In this document: piece by piece, positions 37,238 through 46,749 of the stretch
How the letters are laid out: each line of letters opens with the position of its first letter
How positions within the stretch are numbered: the stretch's first letter is position 1
NCBI RefSeq assembly: GCF_012275575.1
Contig: NZ_NPIH01000232.1
Coordinates: forward strand, 1-64,000
DNA: 64,000 bases
Origin: Paraburkholderia sp. SG-MS1
GTDB taxonomy: Bacteria; Pseudomonadota; Gammaproteobacteria; Burkholderiales; Burkholderiaceae
Reading direction: 5' to 3'
The notes under the pieces: generated by a model
Seen by the model: only the letters and a program-made list of their open reading frames with translations
The model's database searches: none
What the model was told of the DNA's origin: nothing
Position numbers and translations under genes: made by a program

Positions 37238-37546
37238 ATGAAGTCGCTTATTCAAGCCGTCGTCTTTGCCGCCGCTGTTGCAGCGCCGGTTGCCGTGTTC
37301 GCTCAGGCGAATCAGGCTCTCACCCGCGCCCAGGTGCGCGCTGAACTTATCGAACTCGAAAAGGCCGGCTATAACCCGGCGCGGGGCGAGGATCCGACCT
37401 ACCCGGCGGAGATTCAGGCTGCCGAGGCCAAGGTAGCGGCACAGCATGCTGCAACCGGTTTCGGCGGCGCTGTCGGCGGGTCGTCGGATGCCGGACGACC
37501 GGCGGTGTCGAAGTCGGATTGGAACGCGATGTACAACCATCCGTGA
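37238..37546 (+). CDS. DUF4148 exported protein
   Basis: 102 aa. Signal peptide about 1-23 (ends AVFAQA). Then the DUF4148 pattern LTRAQVRAELIELEKAGYNPARGEDPTYPAEIQAAEAKV. Small periplasmic proteins of this family are numerous in Burkholderia and of unknown role. GGGAGG lies upstream of the ATG. Confidence 0.88.
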   Translation: MKSLIQAVVFAAAVAAPVAVFAQANQALTRAQVRAELIELEKAGYNPARGEDPTYPAEIQAAEAKVAAQHAATGFGGAVGGSSDAGRPAVSKSDWNAMYNHP

Positions 37547-37705
37547 CAGATGACGCTGCTGCGGCGTGGGCGGCGAAGATCGAAGCCGATCATCCGCCGC
37601 TTGCGGAAAAGCTGCGGCGGCCGAGTCCGCACTGGATGCTGCAAGAACAACGCCGATCTCGAGTATCGGCTCGAACCGTCGCGACAGTGGGAATGAAGCG
37701 TGTGG

Positions 37706-39100
37706 CTATTGCAGGGTCCTATCGCTCTGGCATGCCGCGACCGGCTTGAGCGAGCCGCCAAGGATTTTCACGATCTGCATCGCCTGTTTGTTGGTTTCGA
37801 CGGTCAGGCAGCCACAGGAATCGCCCCTGCTCGTCGGTGGCATCTGATCGAATCCGTCCGGGCTCGCGGTCGCACCTGATTCTGAAGTGCCGATAATCTG
37901 CCAGGTGCCCTCCCGATCTCGCAAGGTCAGGCTAGACGGCATATCGTTTTCGATCCAACCGCAACGACGTACGGCGGGACCATCCGTAATCGGCACGCCC
38001 ACTGCCTCCAGTTCCTGCAGGCGCGTGTTGACGCGCTGCAAGGCCTCCTTTTTCGGACGGAGGTAACTTTCGAGCGCTCTGGGCAGGCACGTATGTTTCG
38101 AGTAGTCGAAGTATTCCGCATCACGCATGCCGTTGTTTACCGCTTCGCGCTCGCAGGGTCGGGCGAGCAGCATCACGTTGCCATTGTTGATACCTGACTT
38201 GCTTGCTGACACAAGGAAACTCTGCAAACTGCTTTTCTGCCGGACCAGCGTCTGAATCTCAAGCTCGCGATAACGTCGCTCGATGAAGTCGCGCCCAGTG
38301 CCACTGCATTGCTGTGCGGACGATTGTTGCTGATCGCACCGGACACTGTCGTCGTATGCCTGACGCGCGGCCTGGCGAACGAGATCGGCCTTACAGTAGA
38401 GATCCTTCAACGCTCCGCAGTCGGTATCGCTTGCGTGTTGAATCAGAAAGTCGCCAAGCCACGCGGTTGCCGAAGGCGCGCGAGGGGCTGGTATCGCGGG
38501 CGGCGGCGCGCTGACGGCTGGCGCCAGCGAAGTGCGGGTTTGCGGAACCGCTGTGTCAGTTGCAGCCTGCGTCGCCGTCGCGGCGGGTGCGCTAGTCTCT
38601 TTTGTTGTCGAAGTCGGTTCCGAAGCGGGTGCGGCCGGTGGTCCATCCGCAACGTGTGTTTGATCTTCCGATGCGACAGGGTGCGGGTCGGGACGCGGCG
38701 GTGGGGCGTCTTGCGATACCACCGCTGTAGATTTCGAAGAATCGGTCGGCTGCGCGGACTGGCCTGGACCCTTGATAGCGAAGTAGACCACGAGTGCCAC
38801 GAACAGCGCGAGCAGCACCGCCCCAAGCTTCACGAGGCGCCAGAGCCAACGATATGCGCTTTTGCCTTTACCGATAGGGCCAGCTTTTTCGCCACCGTTT
38901 TCGCTTTTGCCACCTGGTGCGCCGTGAGAGCCCTCTGCACTGCCTGCCGCGCGTGGGGCGGAAGCTCGTAGCTCTTCCTTGCGCGGTGGCGCTTCACGAA
39001 CCGGAAGTGCCGCAGCAGCGGCGGCCGCAGTTGACGACGCGCCATCTTTCAGTACCGCGCTGCCGGTCTGAAGGTATTTTCTCCTGAGATCGTCATTCAC
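37706..39100 (-). CDS. Single-pass membrane protein with DUF4087-like C-terminus
   Basis: 464 aa. Residues 1-85 are cytoplasmic, Ala/Gly/Lys-rich, starting LRRKYLQTGSAVLKDG. A transmembrane helix lies at about 91-110 (LVKLGAVLLALFVALVVYFAI). A Pro/Thr/Ala-rich linker follows to about 215, then a Cys-containing domain. The last 90 residues (RRCGWIENDMPSSLTLRDREGTWQI, then GDSCGCLTVET) resemble DUF4087. The topology places the C-terminal part in the periplasm. It starts 3 bp after the stop of the upstream gene, whose product shares the N-terminal motif. Confidence 0.65.
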   Translation of the reverse strand: MNDDLRRKYLQTGSAVLKDGASSTAAAAAAALPVREAPPRKEELRASAPRAAGSAEGSHGAPGGKSENGGEKAGPIGKGKSAYRWLWRLVKLGAVLLALFVALVVYFAIKGPGQSAQPTDSSKSTAVVSQDAPPPRPDPHPVASEDQTHVADGPPAAPASEPTSTTKETSAPAATATQAATDTAVPQTRTSLAPAVSAPPPAIPAPRAPSATAWLGDFLIQHASDTDCGALKDLYCKADLVRQAARQAYDDSVRCDQQQSSAQQCSGTGRDFIERRYRELEIQTLVRQKSSLQSFLVSASKSGINNGNVMLLARPCEREAVNNGMRDAEYFDYSKHTCLPRALESYLRPKKEALQRVNTRLQELEAVGVPITDGPAVRRCGWIENDMPSSLTLRDREGTWQIIGTSESGATASPDGFDQMPPTSRGDSCGCLTVETNKQAMQIVKILGGSLKPVAACQSDRTLQ

Positions 39101-39103
39101 CGC

Positions 39104-40090
39104 TTACTCTCCCATTCCGAGCAGTTCGCGCGCAGCGGTTTCGTCGAGTGGCGGCAATTCCCAGCCATGCAGACCTGTGGCCAGCGCGTCCATCGAACTG
39201 ATCGAGCTTTGCACCAGATTAGTGGTCGCAGCAATGTTCAGGATGTCGATACGCCCGCGCATATTGTCGCGGATCGCTGTCAGGTCCTTGATGAAGGTCT
39301 TGGCGTTGCTTGTGCTGCCCATCTGACCATCAATGCGCTTCATGGTCTCGTTCCATTTCTGGACGACTTTCTGACGAAAAATCTTGCGCTGTGCGATTTC
39401 GGTTAAGGTCACGTCTCGTATGCCCGCACTGACGCCATTCAGATCGCGTTCGAGCTTTTCGTCTGCCGCCTGGCCTTTCTTGACGTCGGCGAGCACTTCT
39501 TCGCGGATATGTTTGAGGTCTTCGATGCCTGCGAGGCCGAAAGACGAAAGATAGTCGATCACGAACGAGGACAGCTCATACATGATGATGGCATTCTTCA
39601 GGTAGAGCTTCGTCTTCTCGATGCGTTTAGCGTCGTTATCCGCCTGCCCGAGCTCCGTGATTTCGCCTATGACGGCCGTATTGGCGCGCTTAAAGATTTC
39701 AACGATAGCCGATAGCGTCGCATACGACAGATTGAGGTTCTTCTGGGCGTCGGCCAGGTTGGCCAGACGCTGCCGGTCGTAGGCCTGGAGTGCTTCACCG
39801 GCACGCTGCATCACTTCGTCGACCGACTTGATCTTCTGTTCCTCGATGAAGTAGGCAGTGGCGGCAATGATTCTTCGGATGTTCTCTGAGCGCTCGCGAA
39901 TGGCGGTCTTGATGGTCTGGTGAATATCGCGGTTTGCGAGCAGCGACGACGAAAACAGATCGACATTGCGCAGCGCAACTTTCTGTCCCAGTTCGACGGC
40001 ATTGCCGGCTTGATCTTCCAATTCGCCCTTGATCAGCATTGCGCCTTCGGACAGGTATTTTTCGCGAAGGGTGTCTAAAGTGGCTTCCAT
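39104..40090 (-). CDS. Helical cytoplasmic protein of unknown function, partner of the downstream membrane protein
   Basis: 328 aa, predicted almost entirely alpha-helical, with long charged helices (residues 60-120 and 190-260) and no signal peptide, membrane helix or cysteine. It begins LREKYLSEGAMLIKGE, matching LRRKYLQTGSAVLKDG of the next gene. The C-terminus ends ELPPLDETAARELLGMGE. I do not recognise a family. Tight coupling suggests that the two proteins act together at the inner membrane. Confidence 0.6.
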   Translation of the reverse strand: MEATLDTLREKYLSEGAMLIKGELEDQAGNAVELGQKVALRNVDLFSSSLLANRDIHQTIKTAIRERSENIRRIIAATAYFIEEQKIKSVDEVMQRAGEALQAYDRQRLANLADAQKNLNLSYATLSAIVEIFKRANTAVIGEITELGQADNDAKRIEKTKLYLKNAIIMYELSSFVIDYLSSFGLAGIEDLKHIREEVLADVKKGQAADEKLERDLNGVSAGIRDVTLTEIAQRKIFRQKVVQKWNETMKRIDGQMGSTSNAKTFIKDLTAIRDNMRGRIDILNIAATTNLVQSSISSMDALATGLHGWELPPLDETAARELLGMGE

Positions 40091-40960
40091 TCTCTGTTAT
40101 TCCTTATCGTTTTCGCCGACGTTTTTGCGCCAAATCATTCCTCTTCATGACGCGCCTGCAGTGAGTTAACGGAAATCACTCAGGAAACTTGAGAGTGGAA
40201 ATCACACGATTGCACTTAACTTTCTGCCCACTGGGCTCAAAGCTCTTGCAGAGCATTTCGGCGAGGTCCGGGCCCGCGTATCCATCCATCAGCGCCGACG
40301 GACAGCACCAGTGGTGACGCGGGACACTCGACACGGGGAAAAAGCCGGCCGTTCTCTCCGTGTGCGGTGAGCTTTTGCAGGAGCTGCGCAGCTGCCGGCC
40401 CGCGCACGGATTCCTGGCTATTCCGGCACCACTCGCTAGACGCCGCTCGTGCCGCCTTTTCGCAATCTATCCCGCGTGTTGCCGCGCTCGGCATTGCGTG
40501 ACGCGAACAAGGCGGTCCTCGGGAGCGCTGCCGTCCTGATGAAGTCGCGAAATGCGGCGTTCGCCGATGGCGTGATCTGCCAGCTGTTGGAGATCGTTAA
40601 TTTCGCTGGCGGTGTCCATTGGAGCGCTATGGTGTCCAGTAATTCTGCTAGCACCGCTTGTAGGAGACAGCGTCTGCGCTCTGACGAACGTAGGGACGGC
40701 CGTGTCGAAGCTGCTCGGGTTCGATCTCCGTCCGCGGCTGCGAAATCTTTCGGAACGCAAGCATTCTCGCGTAGCGGGCGCGAACGGGCGGCCAAAGATT
40801 CCGAACTGGGCCGCGCGTATATCGCTGAAACGATGAGGGGCTTCTCCGTCGAGATGGAACGCTTTATCGAACTCGGCCTGATGGTCATCATCGGCGGCAC
40901 AGTGTCTGCGCACTGGCGCGAATTGCTTCACTGGCCGGTGCACTGCGCAACCCTTCCCTT
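40091..40960. other. Long gene-poor stretch
   Basis: About 870 bp. Several open frames exist on both strands, but none has a ribosome site, a family match or a natural composition. It contains the promoter of the two-gene locus at its left end. No repeats or mobile-element ends seen. Confidence 0.4.
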
Positions 40961-41290
40961 TTACTGTCCCATAGCCCGGCATTCCTTCGCGCAGTTTCGG
41001 CAGGCTTCCGCGCACTGCTTGCAGTGTTCGTGTTGGTGCTTCTCGCATTCAGCGGCACAGGCATCGCAGACCGACGCGCACAACGAACAAACTTCTTTGG
41101 CGCGGCTGCTGCCACGAGCCATGACAGCAGACGCAAAGCGGCAGCTGTCCGCACAGTCCATGTCGTGCCGAATACATTCCACCATTTCGGCGACGTCCGG
41201 CTCCAAAAGGCATGCAGTTGCGCAATGGTCGCAAGCGGCCGCGCAGGCGTCACAGGCCTGTATGCAAGATTGATGCTGTTGGTGTGCCAT
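40961..41290 (-). CDS. Four-helix-bundle copper storage protein (Csp3-like)
   Basis: 109 aa with 19 cysteines spaced as CxxC and CxxxC along helices (SCIQACDACAAACDHCATAC, CSLCASVCDACAAEC, CKQCAEACRNCAKEC). This is the DUF326/Csp pattern: a four-helix tetramer whose core binds many Cu(I) ions. No signal peptide, so the cytosolic Csp3 type. The start at 41290 has GGAGGAAAT ahead of it. Likely role is copper buffering. Confidence 0.88.
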   Translation of the reverse strand: MAHQQHQSCIQACDACAAACDHCATACLLEPDVAEMVECIRHDMDCADSCRFASAVMARGSSRAKEVCSLCASVCDACAAECEKHQHEHCKQCAEACRNCAKECRAMGQ

Positions 41291-41508
41291 ATTTCCTCCG
41301 TGAGTCCTGGTTGCCAGCACGAGAAAGGCCGCATGCCGCATGCCTCCTATCTCGCCGAAGACAGCCGGAGCGACGCGGTTCACATCTTTTCCTTCACACC
41401 GGAACGGATCAGCCACCAGTTAACAGCTGAGCGCGATCGAGGCGGAGCGGGCGCGTCCCGTTACCCGCGCCTGCTCCACGCTCAACCCGGATTAAACTCG
41501 TGCAATCG

Positions 41509-42351
41509 TCAAATCGGCTTCTTGCCCGCTTCATCCGTGCGGGTCTCACTGGCCGCTCCTTCAACGCGCTCAACCTCAACTTCGGTACCGCGGACTGTGT
41601 CGTGGACAGTTTCGGTGCGACTGCTCGACTCCTTGCCCACCACGACTTCCTCGACGACCCTGGCTGACTTCGCGACGACGGCCTGCTCCGCAGTTTCACG
41701 AACTTCGACGGAGCCTTCGGTCAAATCGGCCGCAGTCGCAGGGCGGTCGACCGCTCGCCTTTCAATTGTTGCGTGCTCCTCCCGCAGGTTGACTGCTTCA
41801 CTAACTGGCGTCTCGGTGACACGCGAATAGACACGTACGCCTCCTGTCGACACTTCGCGCTTGCCGACTTCGAGCGACTCCTCCACGACTGGGAACGCCT
41901 TGCGTTCGGCAACCGCTTCCTCTTCGGTATAAGCCGGCGCATTACGGTCGTAGCCGGTATAGCCCGCGTTGCGCCATTGTGCGACGCGCGACTCGATGTC
42001 GACAGCGCCAGCGCCATACAACGCCTCTCGCACCCTTTCGACAGCCGACTCGTCATTCACCTCCACTGACAGCAATGCACCGCCGCGACGGACTGCTTCC
42101 TGATAATGGCCAGCTTCCTCATGGCGGTTGTCGTCGCCAAATAGCCGCTTGAAAAAGTGTTCAATGCGGCCGAGCGCGCCTTCATGCTCTTGCCCGGCGA
42201 CAGGTGCATCCGCCGGCGCGTACGCACTGGACGCGTCATCGCGAGCGTGGACCGCCATGTCCGTCGGCGCCACACCTTCTGCTTCAAGGCGGCTTTTTGC
42301 GCCCTGTGCTTGCTGGAATGAATCGAATACGCCAATGATAGTGTGAGTCAT
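41509..42351 (-). CDS. DUF2382 (YsnF/AvaK-type) stress protein with N-terminal sensor-like domain
   Basis: 280 aa from MTHTIIGVFDSFQQAQGAKS at 42351. Residues 1-120 resemble general stress protein 17M-type alpha/beta domains. A PAYTEEEAVAERKAF linker follows, then DUF2382 (about 140-275): VVEESLEVGKREVSTGGVRV, LREEHATIERRAVDRPA, ARVVEEVVVGKESSSRTETV. DUF2382 proteins are induced by stress or desiccation in several bacteria. Function unknown. Its paralogue lies directly upstream. Confidence 0.85.
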   Translation of the reverse strand: MTHTIIGVFDSFQQAQGAKSRLEAEGVAPTDMAVHARDDASSAYAPADAPVAGQEHEGALGRIEHFFKRLFGDDNRHEEAGHYQEAVRRGGALLSVEVNDESAVERVREALYGAGAVDIESRVAQWRNAGYTGYDRNAPAYTEEEAVAERKAFPVVEESLEVGKREVSTGGVRVYSRVTETPVSEAVNLREEHATIERRAVDRPATAADLTEGSVEVRETAEQAVVAKSARVVEEVVVGKESSSRTETVHDTVRGTEVEVERVEGAASETRTDEAGKKPI

Positions 42352-42439
42352 TGCAGATCTCCAAAGGGATGAATGAGTTCTACGCAAGTCCAAGTGGAAC
42401 GCGTGCCGTGTCTTGCGCAACGGCCGTTCCCGAGACAAG

Positions 42440-42907
42440 CTACTCTTTGTCCGTTGCGGGTTTCCACAGCCCGTCCGTACCTTCGCGGCGCTCAACCACT
42501 AATTGTTCTGACTTCGAAGTAACCTCCCGGACCACCTCCTGCCGCGATTCGCTTCTCGTTATGTGCACCTCTTCCTTCAACGTGAGTTGCATCTTGACCA
42601 CCGGCACGTACTCAAACACCGGAATGATGAGCGTGTCGCCCTCCTGCCTGGGCGCGGTGCGCTCGTCGACGGGTTCATTGATCGGCACGCGCCGGACTTC
42701 AACGTGCTCCCGGCGCAGGGTAACGGAGAGCGGATGCGTCTCCTCGTGAATAACCTTGCGGACGCGAACCGAGCCGGTCTCGATCGTGTCGACGCCGACC
42801 TCCAGGCGCTCTTCGACAGCCGAGATGCGAACTTCTGCCGACGAGTCAGGCTGATCGACGCCTTCGGCGGATGGCGACGGAGGTTTGGCGGATTCAGGCA
42901 CGTCCAT
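42440..42907 (-). CDS. DUF2382 stress protein, stand-alone domain
   Basis: 155 aa from MDVPESAKPPSPSAEGVDQP at 42907, with GGGGAG upstream. DUF2382 motifs: AVEERLEVGVDTIETGSVRV, LRREHVEVRRVPINEPV, LKEEVHITRSESRQEVVREV. It is 88 bp ahead of the other DUF2382 gene on the same strand and probably co-transcribed. Confidence 0.85.
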   Translation of the reverse strand: MDVPESAKPPSPSAEGVDQPDSSAEVRISAVEERLEVGVDTIETGSVRVRKVIHEETHPLSVTLRREHVEVRRVPINEPVDERTAPRQEGDTLIIPVFEYVPVVKMQLTLKEEVHITRSESRQEVVREVTSKSEQLVVERREGTDGLWKPATDKE

Positions 42908-43671
42908 CAACAGTCTCCCCAGGAAACGCAGACATTCAAATGAAGGTTGGACGCGCAAAAGTGGAATGCGACGACACGCATTGCAAATAGCTGTTCGGTC
43001 CGTTAATCCCATGGCGTCTACCGGAATTTCTACCAGCCGCTACGTAACGCAGCGGCCCGACAAAGCGCGCAAACCGCGTGCCGCATCGATGAAGTGGAGA
43101 ACGAGCAGTTACTGTTCAACGCGTCGACGAAGTTAGAAGAAGCCGGGCAAGACGGAATGTCGCCTCGCGGCGACAGAAACACGTGCGCAGCGGCCAGACT
43201 TACCGCCATTGTGTGCGGAACGCTTCGTCGAAAAGCGGCCGGTGGGTAGCTTCGGGCAGCCGTACGCGCACGGCGCCGCAGTGGTGGTGGCATGCCGGTG
43301 TACAGCGGAACTTGGAATGACGGCCTCGGCGCTCGGCCGAGCGCCCGTCGTTGGCCGACTATCGCCTCATGGGTTTCGCTTGAACCAAGTTGTATCAATG
43401 TCCCGCTTCTGCTTATCGCACCCCACGCAGCACGTGGGCGAAATTGCTTCCTGCGCACCTCACAGAAACCGTTATATGAACACCGCAAAAATCCGGTCAG
43501 ACGTGGCGTCGTCGTCTTTTCCAAACGGTTTCCGTCGCAAAGGGAAAGCGCACATGGCCACGCGGAATTTCTGAAGGAACCGCGCATCGCAAAAGTCCGC
43601 TGACTAACAACATGTACGGTGACGTACTAGCGCGGGCGACGTGCCTATCATCCGGACCGGCAAAGCCTGGC
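42908..43671. other. Gene-poor stretch between DUF2382 and stressosome operons
   Basis: About 760 bp with no supported gene. It holds the promoter for the DUF2382 pair at its left side and the 3' end of the stressosome operon at its right. No strong terminator found. Confidence 0.4.
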
Positions 43672-45363
43672 CTACCGCTTTTCCAGATATCCCAACAACT
43701 CCTCGATAGCGACGGGCTTTGCAAAGAAGTGACTGAACCCGGCCTCGGCCGCGTCGGTGCGAAAGGTCGCGGTCGAATAGCCGCTTAACGCAATCAGCGT
43801 GCACGGCGCCGACTCGGCCCGTGCAAGCAACGCCCTCGCGACATCAAAACCGGGCATATCGGGCAAGCCGAGATCCACAATGCCAATCGTCGCGGCAAAT
43901 GTCTCGGCCAGTTTGAGCGCCGAAGAGCCGTCGTAAGCCACCCTGCATTCGTGTCCATGCATGTCGAGCAGCGCGGCGAGCGCGTCGGCGGAATCGCGGT
44001 TGTCGTCGACCACCAGGATCTTCTGCGGCACGCTCGCTTCTGTCAGTTCTATCGCTTCCGTCGCGTCCGGCATCTCGTCCACGACATCGAGGTCGTCGAA
44101 AGCGATCTCTTCATGCGCGACCGGCAATGTCACGACGATCCGCGCGCCCTTGCCGACGCCATCGCTGTACGCCTGCACGGAGCCACCGTGATCCTTCACG
44201 AGCCGTTGGACCACCGTCAATCCGATGCCGAGGCCCGCGTCCTGCCTACCGATGCCGCCGGTCGCCTGCGCGAACAGGTCGAATACCCTGGGCAGCATGA
44301 TCGGATCGATGCCGATGCCGCGATCGGCAATCGCGACCACCACCTCGCTGCCGGCGTTCGTCACAGTGATATCGATCGTGTCGGGTTGCGACGTATACCG
44401 CGCGGCGTTGTGGACGATGTTGTTGAACACCTGCTTCAATCGCGCGACATCGACGCGAACCGACAACGGCTCCGGCGGGTAGGCGATTCGGACCGAGTGG
44501 CCGCGTCGGCGGATTTCGGCCGCTGCCATTTCGACCCCGCCGTCGATCAGCGTATCAATGCGCACGACTTCGGTCTGCAATTCGACTTTCCCGCGCGTAA
44601 GCCGTGAGACGTCGAGCAAATCTTCGACCATCCGCGACAGTTGCGCGGTTTGCCTTCCAATCACCGCGAACGTTTCCCTGGAACGACTCTCGTCGGCGTG
44701 CGCCGCCAGTTCGAGCGACAGTGAAATAGCGGCGAGCGGATTGCGCAGTTCGTGCGCCAGCATCGCCAGGAATTCGTTCTTGCGAATGTCAGCTTCTTCG
44801 AGCTCCGCGCGCTTGCGGCGAAGTTCTTCTAGAGCGAGCAGCATTTCCCGGTTCTGCTTTTCGAGTTCTTCGACGGGGCTTTGAGGTTTGCGCTGCGTGA
44901 GTTGGTCGACGAGTTCGCCGAGCGCGCGCAGCGACAGGCGCGGCGTACCGCGCGGCAGGAACATTTCGATCGTGACGGTCGTGCCCTGCCCCGGCGCCGA
45001 CTGCACGAAGAATCCGTCCGCCATGCGTTGGCTGCCGGGAATGCCCACGCCTGTGGCGCCGTGGCGATGGCTTGACTCGAGCAGCACGACGTCGAGATGC
45101 GCGATGCCCGGCCCTTTGTCGCTGATCTGTGCGACGACGCATTGCGTGTCGCCCGCGTCGGTGGCGTCGCCGACGAAGAACGTGAGCATGCCGCCGCCGG
45201 CAAACTGAACGGCGTTGCGCGCGATCTCGGACACCGCGGTGATGAAGCGCGTGCGCTGCAAATTGTCGAGTCCAAACAATTCACCTATCTGACGCGAGCG
45301 ATCCCGTACCGCGACGAGACTCAAGTTCGAACTCACGGGCGTCGCGAGGATTCTATGTCGCAT
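43672..45363 (-). CDS. Hybrid histidine kinase with RsbT-like N-terminal ATPase, stressosome output
   Basis: 563 aa. Residues 1-138 are an RsbT/RsbW-type ATPase (EIARNAVQFAGG N-box, DKGPGIAH, GATGVGIPG). Residues 160-195 are a coiled coil. HisKA has phospho-acceptor His204 in FLAMLAHELRNPL. HATPase_c spans about 305-415 (NNIVHNAARY, DRGIGID, GLGIGLTVV). A receiver domain covers 447-563 with Asp497 and the conserved Lys in FAKPV. No membrane segment, so a cytosolic kinase. Starts 1 bp after the phosphatase stop and ends the rsbRST operon, which marks it as the likely target of the stressosome in place of a sigma-factor switch. Confidence 0.88.
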   Translation of the reverse strand: MRHRILATPVSSNLSLVAVRDRSRQIGELFGLDNLQRTRFITAVSEIARNAVQFAGGGMLTFFVGDATDAGDTQCVVAQISDKGPGIAHLDVVLLESSHRHGATGVGIPGSQRMADGFFVQSAPGQGTTVTIEMFLPRGTPRLSLRALGELVDQLTQRKPQSPVEELEKQNREMLLALEELRRKRAELEEADIRKNEFLAMLAHELRNPLAAISLSLELAAHADESRSRETFAVIGRQTAQLSRMVEDLLDVSRLTRGKVELQTEVVRIDTLIDGGVEMAAAEIRRRGHSVRIAYPPEPLSVRVDVARLKQVFNNIVHNAARYTSQPDTIDITVTNAGSEVVVAIADRGIGIDPIMLPRVFDLFAQATGGIGRQDAGLGIGLTVVQRLVKDHGGSVQAYSDGVGKGARIVVTLPVAHEEIAFDDLDVVDEMPDATEAIELTEASVPQKILVVDDNRDSADALAALLDMHGHECRVAYDGSSALKLAETFAATIGIVDLGLPDMPGFDVARALLARAESAPCTLIALSGYSTATFRTDAAEAGFSHFFAKPVAIEELLGYLEKR

Positions 45364-45364
45364 T

Positions 45365-46357
45365 TCAAAGCGCCTTTATCACGACGATCGTCGCGTCATC
45401 CGCGTCACGCGCGAAATCACGATGCAGCACGCTGGCTATCAGGCTCGGATGCCGACTGGTCAACCCCGGATGGCGGTTTAGATTCCAGCGTGTGGAAAGG
45501 CCATCTGTCGTGGCAATGAACACGCTGCCCGTTGCCCAACTTGCTTGCGTCGGCCGAACCGTGCGCATGTTGTAACCCACGGTGCCATCGGTCGACAGCA
45601 GATGTTGTGTCGTCTCGCCGGCATGCACGGTGCTAACGATATTGCCGACGCCTGCAAACGACAGCATGGCTTTGGCCGGCTCGATTTTCGCAATCGCCAT
45701 CACCGCGCCGCGTGTCGCCTTGATGCCCGCGTGCACGGTACGCAGCACCTCTTCGGGCAAAGCGGCCGGATCGGCCGCCATGAAAATATCGACCGCGCGA
45801 CGCGACGCATCCGCCGCGAGCGCTCCGTGTCCAAGGCCGTCGAGCAAGGTGAGCCAAAGACCGTCCGCCGCCTCGCGCACCGCCCACGCGTCGCCGCTGA
45901 CATCCTGGCCACGCTTGGGCGTCGATTTGGCGCCCACCAGAAACGGCGGGCGCGCGGCCGGCGCTTTTTCACCGACGCGCGCGAGCAGCGCCGTTCCGTT
46001 ACCGGCCACCGAATAGATGTCGAATAAAGCCGAATGACGCGCGATGGTGCCGAGTCCCGCGCCGAGACTGCCGCCTGTCGAAAAACCATCGGCGCACGCC
46101 GCGCCGAGATTGGCGATGCCAGGGCCGCGATCCAACGCAATCACGTCGAGACTGCTGGCTCCGGCTTCGTCGGTGCTTTTTAGCACGATCTCGCCATGCC
46201 CTGCATATTTGAGAATGTTGGTGGCGGCTTCCGTGACGATCAGCGCCGCATCCGCCTGCGACTTTTCGGCGAGACCCAGGGTCTGCGCCATTTGTACGGC
46301 ACGCCTGCGCGCGTCCGCGACGCCGCTTTTATCGGCGAGGCTTAGCGTCGTTTCCAT
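45365..46357 (-). CDS. RsbX-like protein: anti-sigma-type ATPase domain plus SpoIIE/PP2C phosphatase
   Basis: 330 aa. Residues 1-135 are a HATPase of the RsbW/RsbT kind (IVTEAATNILKYAGHG, DRGPGIANL, GSLGAGLGTI). Residues 145-330 are a PP2C/SpoIIE phosphatase (GQDVSGDAWAVREA, LLDGLGHGALAADAS, ATTDGLSTRW, DADDATIVVI). By analogy with RsbX it would remove phosphate from RsbS/RsbR and reset the stressosome. Its start overlaps the end of rsbT by 16 bp. Confidence 0.87.
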   Translation of the reverse strand: METTLSLADKSGVADARRRAVQMAQTLGLAEKSQADAALIVTEAATNILKYAGHGEIVLKSTDEAGASSLDVIALDRGPGIANLGAACADGFSTGGSLGAGLGTIARHSALFDIYSVAGNGTALLARVGEKAPAARPPFLVGAKSTPKRGQDVSGDAWAVREAADGLWLTLLDGLGHGALAADASRRAVDIFMAADPAALPEEVLRTVHAGIKATRGAVMAIAKIEPAKAMLSFAGVGNIVSTVHAGETTQHLLSTDGTVGYNMRTVRPTQASWATGSVFIATTDGLSTRWNLNRHPGLTSRHPSLIASVLHRDFARDADDATIVVIKAL

Positions 46358-46749
46358 TGCACAATGCTCACTTTCGTCCCTACATCCACAGTCGACGAAA
46401 TGTCGAACTCGTTGACCAGCCGGCGCGCGCCTCCCAGACCGAGCCCCATGCTTTTTGCAGTACTAAAGCCATCCTGCAGTGCTTTTTCGATGTCCGGGAT
46501 ACCCGGCCCGGTGTCTTCGAAAACGAGTTTGATACCGATGCGTCCATCACGCTCGATCTCCGAGATCGTAAGCGTGCCGCCTCGCCCGTGCACGAGCGTG
46601 TTACGCGCGAGTTCGCTGGCCGCCGTCACGAACTTGGTTCGATCCAGCGTGCCGAACGCCAGCCGCGTGGCCCAATCCTGAACCGTCTTGCGGGCAAGAT
46701 TGACCTGATCGGCCGAGCGAATTTCCAGAACGGATTCGCTTAGGGTAAT
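46342..46749 (-). CDS. rsbT: RsbT-like serine/threonine kinase, apparent non-ATG start
   Basis: About 135 aa, the usual RsbT length, if translation starts at ATT 46749 (read as MTLSESVLEIRSADQ). GGGAGA lies 9-10 nt ahead. A frame check shows no ATG, GTG or TTG between the preceding stop and the conserved LEIRSADQVNLARKTV. The first in-frame ATG (46629) would cut off a third of the domain. ATPase motifs are intact: ELARNTLVHG, DTGPGIPD, SMGLGLGGARRL. It phosphorylates RsbS and RsbR and is released on stress. Overlaps rsbS by 10 bp. Confidence 0.82.
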   Translation of the reverse strand: MTLSESVLEIRSADQVNLARKTVQDWATRLAFGTLDRTKFVTAASELARNTLVHGRGGTLTISEIERDGRIGIKLVFEDTGPGIPDIEKALQDGFSTAKSMGLGLGGARRLVNEFDISSTVDVGTKVSIVQWKRR

